Assembly (NCBI GenBank): GCA_001802945.1
Contig: MHAK01000117.1
Location: 1-44,065, forward strand
Reading direction: 5' to 3'
Source of the DNA: Ignavibacteria bacterium RIFCSPLOWO2_12_FULL_56_21
GTDB taxonomy: Bacteria > Bacteroidota > Ignavibacteria > UBA10030
Length of the DNA: 44,065 nt
Part shown: piece by piece, positions 6,187 to 14,297 of the stretch
Layout: each line of letters begins with the position of its first letter
Numbering within the stretch: position 1 is the stretch's first letter
Notes under the pieces: model-generated
Databases searched by the model: none
Seen by the model: only the letters and a program-made list of their open reading frames with translations
Told to the model about the DNA's origin: nothing
Position numbers and translations under genes: made by a program

Positions 6187-8610
6187 ATGAAGATCTCTTA
6201 CGCCTGGCTCAAAGAACTCACCGCTGTAAACTGGTCTCCCGAGCGTTTTACGGAAGACCTAACCATGGTTGGGCTCGAGGTAGAATCCCACCAAGATCTG
6301 GCGCAGGCCTTCGACGGGTTCGTTGTTGGTGTGGTGCGGGAACGCGAGAAGCATCCGAACGCGGACCGCTTGTCCGTGTGCAAGGTCGACGTCGGTCGTG
6401 GAGATACACTCCAGATCGTTTGTGGAGCTCCAAATGTCGCCGAAGGCCAGAAAGTCGCGGTCGCCCTTGTCGGTGCTACTGTTCCCCACAATCAACACGA
6501 TCCGGAAGGCAAACCATTCGTGCTGACGCGCGCAAAGGTCCGCGGTGTGGAATCTCACGGCATGATCTGCTCTTCGTCGGAGCTCGGGTTGGGCAAGGAC
6601 GCTGAAGGAATACTCGTCCTCGATCGGTCGGCACGCGTCGGTCAGTCATTGGCAAAGCACCTGCGGAGAACCGATGTCGTATTCGACGTTGGCATCACTC
6701 CGAACCGACCTGACTGCCTCAGTCATGTCGGCGTCGCTCGCGAAGTGGCCATGCTCGCGGGAACGCGCATCAAGGTTCCGTCGGCAAAAGTCTGCGAAGT
6801 ATCGCCGCCTGCATCGACCCTTGCCAAAGTAATCGTCCGGGACTCCGACCTCTGTCCTCGATATTCGGGCCGCGTGATCACCGGAGTGACGGTCGGTCCC
6901 TCGCCGCAATGGCTCCAGGACAGGCTCAGTGTGGTTGGCGTCCGGCCGATCAATGTGATCGTCGACGTTACGAATTATGTGATGCTCGAGCTCGGCCATC
7001 CGCTGCACGCGTTCGACTTAGATACGCTGAATGACCGGAAGATCGTTGTTCGTCGGGCGGGCACGGACGCGGAGTTCACAACGCTCGACGGCAAAGTGCG
7101 CCGCCTTGACAAAGACATGCTGATGATTTGTGACGGCAGGGGACCCGTCGCTCTTGCAGGGATCATGGGCGGAGCGAACTCGGAGATCTCCGGTTCGACG
7201 ACGCGCATTCTCCTGGAAAGCGCGTACTTTCTTCCGTCAAGTGTCCGGCGAACCGCCCGGGCGCTCGGCATGTCGACGGAAGCATCCTACCGGTTCGAGC
7301 GTGGTATGGACCCTGAAGGCACTGTGAACGCTTTGAACCGGGCCGCTGGATTGATCGCAGAGTTGACGGGAGCCCGGGTTCAGGGCGGTGTCATCGATGT
7401 GTATCCGAAAAAACTGAGGCCGCCCGCGATTCCAGTGCGGGTGCTACACACCAACAAGGTCCTTGGTACGGACCTCGGTGCTGCGGACATGGCGAGGTTT
7501 CTTAGGAAGATCGGTGCGCAGGTCAAGAAACGTACCCAGAAACGATTGACTGTTGTACCGCCGACGTATCGTGTTGATTTGACGTCGGAGATCGACATGA
7601 TCGAAGAGGTTGCGCGCGTCTTCGGCTACAACAATATTGAAACGCGAACAAAAGCGGGCATTGACTTCTCAACAACGCAGGGAAAAGACTCGGTCGTCAA
7701 CGAACTTCGCGCCTCGTTGACAGGGGCGGGGTTTCAGGAAATTCTGTCGATATCGCTCCAACAAGAACAGCTGGGTGCTCTTGAAGGGAAGCCGGCAATC
7801 CGGGTGTTGAATCCGGTCAGCACTGAAATGCAGGTGCTCCGGACGGGAATGATTCCCGGAGCATTGGAAGCGGTGCGTTTCAACCACCGTCATGGCAACA
7901 CCGACCTTCGCCTTTTTGAGATCGGAACCGTATTCAATCTCAAGGCAGCAGGCGACATTGAGTCGCTTGATGGGTACATCGAGGAAGTTCGCCTTGTGCT
8001 TGCGTTTACGGGTAAGAGGCTCCCGGTTGCCTTTGACAGAAAACCGCAAGAAGGAGACCTGTTCGATGTCAAAGGTGAAATCGAAGCATTGCTGCGCGGC
8101 CTTTGCCTTGACAAATACCGGTTTATTTCTTATGATGCCCGCAACACTTTAACTGAACCGACTGTAGCCGTTGAAATCAACGGCACTTATGCAGGTCGGT
8201 TCGGTAAAGTGAAAAAAGAGGTCACAGACAAATTCGATATTGAGGGAGCGGTTTATGTCTGCGAACTCAGCGCGGGAGTATTGGAGTCAGCTTGGGTACG
8301 CGAGCGAAAGTATCGTGCTCTGCCGAGGTTCCCGTCTGTGAAAAGAGATCTTGCATTTACAGTTGACCGTTTCATTCGGCAGGAAGACGTGGCGTCAGCC
8401 GTACGAACCTCGGCCGGCCCGCTTCTCGAGTCATTAATGTTGTTTGACATGTATGAAGGATCACAGGCGGGAAGTGGAAGGAAGAGTCTCGCCTACGCCC
8501 TGACATTCAGGGCTGAGGATCATACGTTGACCGATCAGGAAGTCGATGCACTTATCCGGAACGTGGTGGACCACACGCGTTCAGCGTGTAATGCGGAGTT
8601 GCGTGCGTAG
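6187..8610 (+). CDS. pheT: Phenylalanyl-tRNA synthetase beta subunit
   Basis: 807 residues, the normal length for bacterial PheT, the partner of PheS that contributes tRNA recognition and editing. Visible domains: N-terminus MKISYAWLKEL (B1), OB-fold EMAP/tRNA-binding domain (about 40-150, with HPNADRLSVCKVDVG), B3/B4 editing region (about 210-400, with VTNYVMLELGHPLHAFD), B5 (about 405-475), class II-like core (to about 700), and C-terminal ferredoxin-fold anticodon-binding domain beginning near YRALPRFPSVKRDLAF. It lies 31 bp after pheS with the same orientation, so one transcript is likely. Confidence 0.97.
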   Translation: MKISYAWLKELTAVNWSPERFTEDLTMVGLEVESHQDLAQAFDGFVVGVVREREKHPNADRLSVCKVDVGRGDTLQIVCGAPNVAEGQKVAVALVGATVPHNQHDPEGKPFVLTRAKVRGVESHGMICSSSELGLGKDAEGILVLDRSARVGQSLAKHLRRTDVVFDVGITPNRPDCLSHVGVAREVAMLAGTRIKVPSAKVCEVSPPASTLAKVIVRDSDLCPRYSGRVITGVTVGPSPQWLQDRLSVVGVRPINVIVDVTNYVMLELGHPLHAFDLDTLNDRKIVVRRAGTDAEFTTLDGKVRRLDKDMLMICDGRGPVALAGIMGGANSEISGSTTRILLESAYFLPSSVRRTARALGMSTEASYRFERGMDPEGTVNALNRAAGLIAELTGARVQGGVIDVYPKKLRPPAIPVRVLHTNKVLGTDLGAADMARFLRKIGAQVKKRTQKRLTVVPPTYRVDLTSEIDMIEEVARVFGYNNIETRTKAGIDFSTTQGKDSVVNELRASLTGAGFQEILSISLQQEQLGALEGKPAIRVLNPVSTEMQVLRTGMIPGALEAVRFNHRHGNTDLRLFEIGTVFNLKAAGDIESLDGYIEEVRLVLAFTGKRLPVAFDRKPQEGDLFDVKGEIEALLRGLCLDKYRFISYDARNTLTEPTVAVEINGTYAGRFGKVKKEVTDKFDIEGAVYVCELSAGVLESAWVRERKYRALPRFPSVKRDLAFTVDRFIRQEDVASAVRTSAGPLLESLMLFDMYEGSQAGSGRKSLAYALTFRAEDHTLTDQEVDALIRNVVDHTRSACNAELRA

Positions 8611-8649
8611 GCCAATCCGACTGAACTCTCTGAGGATCGGAGCGTCACG

Positions 8650-9150
8650 TTGAACGATTCGGAACTAACGGGGACCTCAATTGTGTCAGAGACGAACCTG
8701 GATACGGTAGAAGAACGGACCGAGCGAGGCCGTCCGCTCGAGTTGGTCCTCCAGCAATTGTGGGAGAAAGCCCGCCGGGTGTCCGCGATCGTTGTGAAAT
8801 TGCGCGACGAAAATTCTTCGCTTCGGGAACGTGTAAAAGAACTTGAAGACGCCAGCCGGTCCCTGTATACGGAACGGGAGAATCTCGTCGTCCGGCTCGC
8901 ACAACAAGAGTCCGAGGGAAATACATCGCGCGATGAGGCACGTGATCTTCGGCAGCGCGTCCGGCAGCTTGAAGAGTCGGACACTCAGGCGCGACGAATG
9001 TTGGACGAGACTTCGCTCCACACTGAGCAAATGAAACGGGAACTGGCCCGGCTCCAGGCGAACGGTAGCGGATCGTTTACCAAGGAGGAGAAGGAAGCGC
9101 TCAAGGTGCGTGTCATGGAGTTGATCGGCAAGATCAACTCCCGACTGTAG
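8650..9150 (+). CDS. Coiled-coil protein between pheT and zapA
   Basis: A 166-residue soluble protein dominated by heptad-like coiled coil (about residues 45-145, rich in Glu, Arg, Leu and Gln). It has no signal peptide and no membrane span. The predicted start is TTG at 8650. The C-terminal 20 residues (KEEKEALKVRVMELIGKINS) look like a conserved helical cap. I do not recognise a named family. Coiled-coil proteins in this position, just upstream of zapA, occur in FCB genomes, and the context suggests a cell-division (ZapB-like) partner. That is inference from neighbourhood and shape, not from a motif. It ends 23 bp before zapA. Confidence 0.8.
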   Translation: MNDSELTGTSIVSETNLDTVEERTERGRPLELVLQQLWEKARRVSAIVVKLRDENSSLRERVKELEDASRSLYTERENLVVRLAQQESEGNTSRDEARDLRQRVRQLEESDTQARRMLDETSLHTEQMKRELARLQANGSGSFTKEEKEALKVRVMELIGKINSRL

Positions 9151-9173
9151 AGCGGTTCCAACTTCGAACACCC

Positions 9174-9476
9174 ATGACGACCAAGAGCATCAAGGTCAAG
9201 ATCTTCGGCGCAGAATACCCTCTGCGCGGTGATAACGAAGATTTTACCAGGCGCGTGGCGGAAAACGTGGATCGCATGCTAATGAAGATTCACGAAAAGA
9301 TCCCGGAACAACCGCCTCTCACTGTTGCTGTGCTCTCGGCGTTGAACATTACGGAAGACCTGCTCAAAGAACAGGCACGACATCACGATAATATGATGCT
9401 GGTCGAGTCTGAGGTCACAAAGCTTTCGAACTATCTGGATAATCTCCTTCTTCCTGGAGACGAGCAGCTCCTCTGA
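9174..9476 (+). CDS. zapA: Cell division protein ZapA
   Basis: A 100-residue ZapA-family protein. ZapA binds FtsZ and bundles protofilaments at the division ring. Residues 1-45 form the globular domain beginning KSIKVKIFGAEYPLRG, and residues 55-95 are the helical coiled-coil dimerisation part (LTVAVLSALNITEDLL...). Length and layout match the family. It lies 23 bp after the coiled-coil gene and is followed by the probable 6S RNA, an arrangement that echoes the zapA-ssrS neighbourhood known in gamma-proteobacteria. Confidence 0.9.
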   Translation: MTTKSIKVKIFGAEYPLRGDNEDFTRRVAENVDRMLMKIHEKIPEQPPLTVAVLSALNITEDLLKEQARHHDNMMLVESEVTKLSNYLDNLLLPGDEQLL

Positions 9477-9501
9477 GCGTTACGGGTGTTCTTTGCATAC
9501 T

Positions 9502-9529
9502 GGTGCAATGGTGTACACAACACCGCACC
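9502..9529. repeat. Nested palindrome after zapA
   Basis: GGTGC (9502-9506) pairs with GCACC (9525-9529), and inside it GGTGT (9510-9514) pairs with ACACC (9520-9524). The hairpin is stable with one asymmetric bulge. There is no T tract, so it is not an obvious intrinsic terminator. It could be the end of the zapA message, a processing site or a protein-binding palindrome upstream of the RNA gene. Confidence 0.6.
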
Positions 9530-9532
9530 GTT

Positions 9533-9770
9533 GTCCGTCACCAACCATATTAAAGAACCTGACAGTTTCTTAATATGGGAACCTGACTCATAAGTGTGGA
9601 GCGCAAGCCACCGTCCCGCGTTTAGCGGGAGTGCCTCGCGATGACCCCCGCCTTGGCGGGGCGAGCGGGTCGAGTGGAAGTGTAAAATACTTAGGCAGGT
9701 ACCCACTGTGTCTTGAAAAGAGGTTCTTTCAATACACTTGGCGACGGCAGCGCGCGCGGTGTTTTTTTTG
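9533..9770 (+). ncRNA. ssrS: Probable 6S RNA
   Basis: The 324-bp gap between zapA and rny has no credible ORF but strong long-range complementarity, as expected of the long 6S hairpin. CCGTC-A-CCAA (9535-9544) faces TTGG-C-GACGG (9738-9747). AAAGAACCT (9552-9560) pairs perfectly with AGGTTCTTT (9721-9729). A large internal loop follows, then GTGG (9596-9599) with CCAC (9702-9705). An eight-T run at 9762-9769 after a GC-rich segment may end it. 6S RNA mimics an open promoter and sequesters sigma-70 RNA polymerase. Structure and position support the call, but no sequence search was possible. Another structured RNA cannot be excluded. Confidence 0.6.
9612..9661. repeat. REP-like double palindrome within the RNA
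   Basis: Two adjacent hairpins: TCCCGC/GCGGGA around GTTTA (9614-9630), and CCCCGCC/GGCGGGG (about 9646-9661). They are joined by a spacer containing CTCGCGATGAC. This wording resembles dispersed bacterial REP-type palindromes. It sits in the apical part of the probable 6S RNA. No second copy was seen in this window. Confidence 0.45.
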
Positions 9771-9800
9771 TCCTGAGCGGCACGTGAAAACGAGGCGAGT

Positions 9801-11366
9801 ATGGATCCGAATATGATGACGATCGTAATCGGCGCGGCTATCGGCGGAGTGTCCTTCTTCCTGGGCTGGTTCCTGAACGCCCGGAGCGGACACAATAAGC
9901 TGTCGTCCGCCGAAGAACGCGCAAAGAAGATCCTCGAAGACGCTGAAAAGGAAGCCAATACTCTCAAGCGCGAAAAGCTGGTCGAGGCGAAGGACGAGTG
10001 GTTCAAGCGCAAAAAGGACATGGAGGCCGAGCTGCAATCAAGGCGCAACAAGCTCCAGGCATACGAAAAACAGATCCAAAATCGAGAAGAAAACGTCGAG
10101 CGCAAGTTGGAACTCCTGAACAAGAAGGAGTCGTCCGTGCAGCAGTCCGAGCGCGATATCATGGACCGCCAAAAACGGGTGGCGGATAAGGAACTAGACC
10201 TGGAGCGATTGATCGAGGAGGAGATCCACAAACTCGAACGGATCTCGGGCGTGTCGAGGGAAGAGGCTAAGAAATACCTGCAGGAGAATCTCCTGGAACA
10301 GGTGAAAACCGAATCCGCTGTGATGATGAAAGAAGTGCGGGATAATGCGAAGATCGACGCCCGTCGTGAAGCCCAGAAGATCGTTGTGCAGGCGATCCAG
10401 CGTACGGCGGCCGACCACACGGTCGAAACGACTGCGAGTGTGCTGACGCTCGAAAGCGATGAGATCAAAGGTCGTATCATTGGCCGAGAAGGTAGGAACA
10501 TCAAGGCGTTCGAAGCAGCGACGGGAGTCGACGTCATTGTCGACGACACGCCCGAAGCTGTCATCCTCACCGGGTTCGACCCGTTCCGGCGCGAGATCGC
10601 CCGACAAGCGCTCGAGCGGCTGATCGCGGACGGTCGTATTCACCCCGCACGCATCGAGGAAGTTGTCGACAAAGTCAGGAAAGAGCTCGAAGAGGAGATC
10701 GTGCGGATCGGCGAGAACACGCTCCTCGAGGTCGGTCTTCACACAGCCCATGTGGAGATCGTGAAACATATCGGCAAGATGAAATACCGCTCGTCGTACG
10801 GACAGAACCTCCTGCAGCATAGCATCGAAGTTGCCTACCTTACGGGCATCATGGCGTCGGAACTTCGGCTCGATTCGATGATCGCAAAGCGCGCCGGGCT
10901 TCTGCACGACATTGGCAAGACCATCGATCGTAGTGTTGAAGGACCCCACGCGCTGCTCGGTATGGAATTGTGCAAGAAGTACAACGAACAGGCCATCGTG
11001 TGCAACGCCGTCGGATCGCACCATGAGGACATCCCGATGGAGCACCCGATTGCCTCCCTCGTACAGGCAGCGGACGCCATCAGCGGCGCCCGGCCGGGAG
11101 CGCGCAGAGAGTCGGTTGAGGAATACATCAAGCGTCTGGAACGACTGGAAGGGATTGCAAAGTCCTTCAACGGAGTCACGAATACGTACGCCATTCAGGC
11201 CGGGCGCGAAGTGCGTGTCATTGTCAATCATGAAAAGATCGACGACGCGCTGGCTGAACAGCTTTCGCATGACATTGCGAACAAGATTCAGCAGGAAATG
11301 GAATATCCCGGTCAGATCAAAGTTGTGGTGATCCGAGAGGTCCGCTCCGTCGCCATCGCAAAATAG
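9801..11366 (+). CDS. rny: Ribonuclease Y
   Basis: A 521-residue membrane-anchored endoribonuclease that starts mRNA decay. An N-terminal transmembrane segment lies at about residues 7-27. A long coiled coil runs from about 30 to 195. The KH RNA-binding domain includes GRIIGREGRN (about 222-233). The HD metal-dependent catalytic domain has LLHDIGK with His369-Asp370. Length matches the RNase Y family (about 520). The ribosome binding site GAGG precedes ATG 9801 by 6 nt. The likely promoter region is the upstream RNA gene, so rny may be read through from it or have its own start. coaE follows after 8 bp. Confidence 0.97.
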   Translation: MDPNMMTIVIGAAIGGVSFFLGWFLNARSGHNKLSSAEERAKKILEDAEKEANTLKREKLVEAKDEWFKRKKDMEAELQSRRNKLQAYEKQIQNREENVERKLELLNKKESSVQQSERDIMDRQKRVADKELDLERLIEEEIHKLERISGVSREEAKKYLQENLLEQVKTESAVMMKEVRDNAKIDARREAQKIVVQAIQRTAADHTVETTASVLTLESDEIKGRIIGREGRNIKAFEAATGVDVIVDDTPEAVILTGFDPFRREIARQALERLIADGRIHPARIEEVVDKVRKELEEEIVRIGENTLLEVGLHTAHVEIVKHIGKMKYRSSYGQNLLQHSIEVAYLTGIMASELRLDSMIAKRAGLLHDIGKTIDRSVEGPHALLGMELCKKYNEQAIVCNAVGSHHEDIPMEHPIASLVQAADAISGARPGARRESVEEYIKRLERLEGIAKSFNGVTNTYAIQAGREVRVIVNHEKIDDALAEQLSHDIANKIQQEMEYPGQIKVVVIREVRSVAIAK

Positions 11367-11374
11367 AAGGTCCG

Positions 11375-12004
11375 TTGGCCGTTCAATCCCCTCTCCCAAA
11401 GACAGTCGGTGTCACAGGCGGCATCGGCAGCGGCAAGACCGCAGTCTGTGCCGTGTTTGCCGAACTTGGCCTTCCCATTCTCTCCGCCGATGCAATCGCA
11501 CGCGAACTGAGCGAGTCCGACCCCGGACTTCGCAAGCGCATCGTGAAACTTCTCGGCGGTGCGGCCTACCTCTCCAACGGAACGTACAACCGTTCGTATG
11601 TAGCCGAACGCATCTTCAGCGACCGTACCCTGCAGCGTCGTCTTGAGTCGGTCGTCCATCCCGCGGTAGAGAGGGAACTGCGCACCCGGTTGCGCCAGGC
11701 GCACTCCAACGGGCACAACGTAGCGGTTGTCGAAGCTGCTCTCGTCTTCGAAGCGGGTATGGACCGCTGGCTGGATGTGATCGTCGTGGTCGACGCGCCG
11801 GAGGAACTGCGGCTGCGCCGGGTGACAGAACGTGACGGCTCAACAGATGCGGACGTCCGCCGCCGCATGCGGGCGCAGCTTTCGACCGAGGCGAAGCGGA
11901 AACGGGCGGATTTCGTCATCGTCAACGACGGCACGCGGGAAGAACTGGAGCGCAATGTGAAGTTTGTGTATGTTCTAGCGCAGGAATTGCTTGGGAATGA
12001 ATAG
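11375..12004 (+). CDS. coaE: Dephospho-CoA kinase
   Basis: Catalyses the last step of coenzyme A synthesis, ATP-dependent 3'-phosphorylation of dephospho-CoA. 209 residues. The P-loop GGIGSGKT is at residues 15-22, the LSADAIARELSE segment holds the conserved Asp, and the VVEAALVFEAGMD and VVVVDAPEELRLRRV motifs are typical of CoaE. The start is TTG at 11375, with AGAAGG a few bases upstream overlapping the rny stop region; no ATG or GTG fits. argD begins 3 bp after its stop, so rny-coaE-argD is probably one transcription unit. Confidence 0.92.
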   Translation: MAVQSPLPKTVGVTGGIGSGKTAVCAVFAELGLPILSADAIARELSESDPGLRKRIVKLLGGAAYLSNGTYNRSYVAERIFSDRTLQRRLESVVHPAVERELRTRLRQAHSNGHNVAVVEAALVFEAGMDRWLDVIVVVDAPEELRLRRVTERDGSTDADVRRRMRAQLSTEAKRKRADFVIVNDGTREELERNVKFVYVLAQELLGNE

Positions 12005-12007
12005 AAA

Positions 12008-13189
12008 ATGCCGACGCTCTTCGAAAAAGAAAACGAACTCTTCTTCCACACCTACAAACGTCTTCCGCTGGACATCGTCCGCGGAGAAGGTGTCTATCTC
12101 TTCGACAGATCTGGAAAACGCTATCTTGACTTTTTCGGCGGCCTGGCAGTTAATGCCCTCGGGTACGGTCATCCGGCGGTGCTACGGGCAATCGAAGAGC
12201 AGTCGCGCAAATATATCCATCTTTCGAATTTCTTCGTGCAGGAACCGCAAGTCGAGCTCGTTGAGCGACTGTTGAGTGCGACGGGATTCCGCAGGGCCTT
12301 CCTCTGCAACAGCGGCACAGAAGCCCTCGAAGGTGCGGTAAAGCTGGTACGGAAGTGGGGAGGGGGAACGGGGAAAACCAGGATCTTTGGAATGTCCAAT
12401 GCGTTCCACGGACGCACTTTCGCAGCGCTTTCGCTGATGGACAAAGCCAAGTATCGGGACGGCTATGAGCCGATGCTGCCCGGTCTCGGCACGTTGAAAT
12501 TCAACGACGTCAATTCGCTGCGGGCCGGGGTCAATGCAGAGACACTCGCGGTCGTGCTGGAAAGCATCCAGGGAGAAGGAGGCGTCTTCCCGGTGACGTC
12601 GGAATTCGCCTCGGCGCTGCATGAACTTCGAGACACGTTCGGCTTTCTCATCATTGCAGACGAGATTCAGGCCGGGATAGGCAGAACGGGCACTTTTTTC
12701 GGGTTTGAGCAGACGGGTCTTCGCCCGGACATCGTGCTGGTCGCCAAAGCAATCGGCGGAGGACTCCCCCTGGGGGGGATCCTCGGTAATGACCGCGTTG
12801 CCGAAGCATTTACCTACGGCGTTCACGGTACGACGTTCGGAGGAAATCCTGTAGCCTGCGCCGCCGGAGTCGCTGTCCTGAAGGAAATCGTCGACGGTGG
12901 ACTCATGAAGAATGCAGCCACAATCGGAAAAGAGCTGCATGAAGTCGGCCGCAGGCTTCACCAGGAATTTCCCCTCCTCGTACGTGAGACACGGGGATAC
13001 GGTTGTATGATCGGCATCGATCTCAAAGTGGAAAGTCAGCCTGTCGCTGACGCGCTGCAGCAACGCGGGATCCTCGTGAACAGCACGAACACAACGGTAC
13101 TGCGACTGCTTCCGCCGCTGACCATCACAGTCGAACATTGTCGAACGCTGGAAGCAGAACTAAGGAATATCCTGAAGGAACGAACATGA
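12008..13189 (+). CDS. argD: Class III aminotransferase, acetylornithine type
   Basis: A PLP-dependent fold-type I aminotransferase of 393 residues, closest in pattern to acetylornithine/ornithine aminotransferases of arginine metabolism. Seen: YLDFFGGLAVNALGYGHP near the N-terminus, LCNSGTEALEGAVKLVRK (phosphate-cup region), FHGRTFAALS, IIADEIQAGIGRTG with the PLP-ring Asp, and the Schiff-base lysine K247 in VAKAIGGGLPLG, followed by TTFGGNPVACAAG. Ornithine-delta-aminotransferase or another omega-aminotransferase activity cannot be excluded by sequence alone. No other arg genes are nearby. The stop overlaps the next start (ATGA). Confidence 0.85.
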   Translation: MPTLFEKENELFFHTYKRLPLDIVRGEGVYLFDRSGKRYLDFFGGLAVNALGYGHPAVLRAIEEQSRKYIHLSNFFVQEPQVELVERLLSATGFRRAFLCNSGTEALEGAVKLVRKWGGGTGKTRIFGMSNAFHGRTFAALSLMDKAKYRDGYEPMLPGLGTLKFNDVNSLRAGVNAETLAVVLESIQGEGGVFPVTSEFASALHELRDTFGFLIIADEIQAGIGRTGTFFGFEQTGLRPDIVLVAKAIGGGLPLGGILGNDRVAEAFTYGVHGTTFGGNPVACAAGVAVLKEIVDGGLMKNAATIGKELHEVGRRLHQEFPLLVRETRGYGCMIGIDLKVESQPVADALQQRGILVNSTNTTVLRLLPPLTITVEHCRTLEAELRNILKERT

Positions 13190-14211
13190 CAATGACGGAA
13201 CTTGAGCCGCGACTGGTCCATGCAGCCGACATCCTTGGGTCGGCATGGCTCAATTCCCCTCCGGTATCGATCCGTGAACATGCCGGAAGCGTGATTCTCC
13301 TTGACTTCTGGGACTACTCGAGTGCGAGCTGTCTTCGTGCCCTTCCATACGTCCAGTCGTGGGACCGCATCTATCGCGAATCAGGATTGGTGACCGTGGG
13401 CGTCCACACGCCTGAATTTCGGTTCGGTTCGGACGAGACAAGCGTTCGCGCCGCGCTCCATCGGTTGGGAGTGGAGTATCCCGTCGTTCTGGACAACGAT
13501 GCCGTGATCTGGAACGTCTACGCCGCGCGTACGTGGCCTACGCGCGTCCTCATCGATCGGAACGGATTCGTACGATTCACGCAGAATGGCGAAGGAGGGT
13601 ATCAACAATTCGAAAGGGGCATCCAGATCCTCCTCCGCGATTCAGGGTACCATGGCGAGCTTCCGTCGCTCATGGAACCCCTCAGAGAGGAGGATGCTCC
13701 CGGTGTCGTATGTTACCGTTCGACAGGCGATCTGAAGGGAGGCTATTTGCGGGGAGCGCTCGGGAACATCGAGGGATATTCGCCGGAGTCGACCGTCGAC
13801 TACAAGGACCCCGGTTTCTATATTCAAGGCCGCATGTATCTCGACGGTCCCTGGCTGAATTCCCGGGAGTATGTCCAATTCACGGGATCGAAGACGGAGG
13901 GATCAGTTCTCGTTCCGTACGAAGCGCGCGAAGTCAACGCGGTCCTGGGAACTCCCGATAAGACCCCGGTCGAAGTCGTGGTTGAGCAGGATGGACGACC
14001 CCTTGATACAGGAAGTTCGGGGGGTGATATCTTCCGCACGACAGAAGGCAGGACGATAGTTCGCGTTGGTTCGCCTCGTATGTATCAGTTGATCGCCAAC
14101 GCCGATTTCAGTTCACACTTGCTTAAGCTTTCCGTTCATGCGCAGCAGCTTGACGTCTACGCGCTCTCGTTTGTAACGGGTGTCATGATCCATCCGTATT
14201 CGGCAAATTGA
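13186..14211 (+). CDS. Thioredoxin-fold DipZ-like protein with SxxC active site
   Basis: 341 residues from ATG 13186, which overlaps the argD stop and is preceded by AAGGAA. Residues about 25-150 form a thioredoxin/redoxin fold of the kind found in the extracytoplasmic part of DipZ: the HTPEF motif, NDAVIWNVY and the cis-proline segment TWPTRV (Pro118) are present. The usual CxxC is altered: Ser46 replaces the first cysteine and Cys49 remains. Residues about 170-341 resemble the beta-rich DipZ C-terminal domain. No signal peptide or membrane segment is visible, so the protein looks cytoplasmic. It probably cannot do classical disulfide exchange. A one-cysteine reductase or a binding role is possible. 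Confidence 0.8.
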   Translation: MTMTELEPRLVHAADILGSAWLNSPPVSIREHAGSVILLDFWDYSSASCLRALPYVQSWDRIYRESGLVTVGVHTPEFRFGSDETSVRAALHRLGVEYPVVLDNDAVIWNVYAARTWPTRVLIDRNGFVRFTQNGEGGYQQFERGIQILLRDSGYHGELPSLMEPLREEDAPGVVCYRSTGDLKGGYLRGALGNIEGYSPESTVDYKDPGFYIQGRMYLDGPWLNSREYVQFTGSKTEGSVLVPYEAREVNAVLGTPDKTPVEVVVEQDGRPLDTGSSGGDIFRTTEGRTIVRVGSPRMYQLIANADFSSHLLKLSVHAQQLDVYALSFVTGVMIHPYSAN

Positions 14212-14297
14212 CCATACAACGTGTTGCCTGACATTCGCGTTCATACGCGGTTTGTGAACTCTTCCTCTTTCCATAGCCTCACACATCACACTGCTGC

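Noticed and set aside
9481-9530. Promoter for the 6S RNA candidate (TTTG at 9492 and TACACA at 9514)
   Set aside because: The second element matches neither sigma-70 nor Bacteroidota consensus well, and it overlaps a strong palindrome.
10194-11399. 401-codon antisense frame opposite rny
   Set aside because: A shadow of rny with no recognisable domain and no ribosome binding site.
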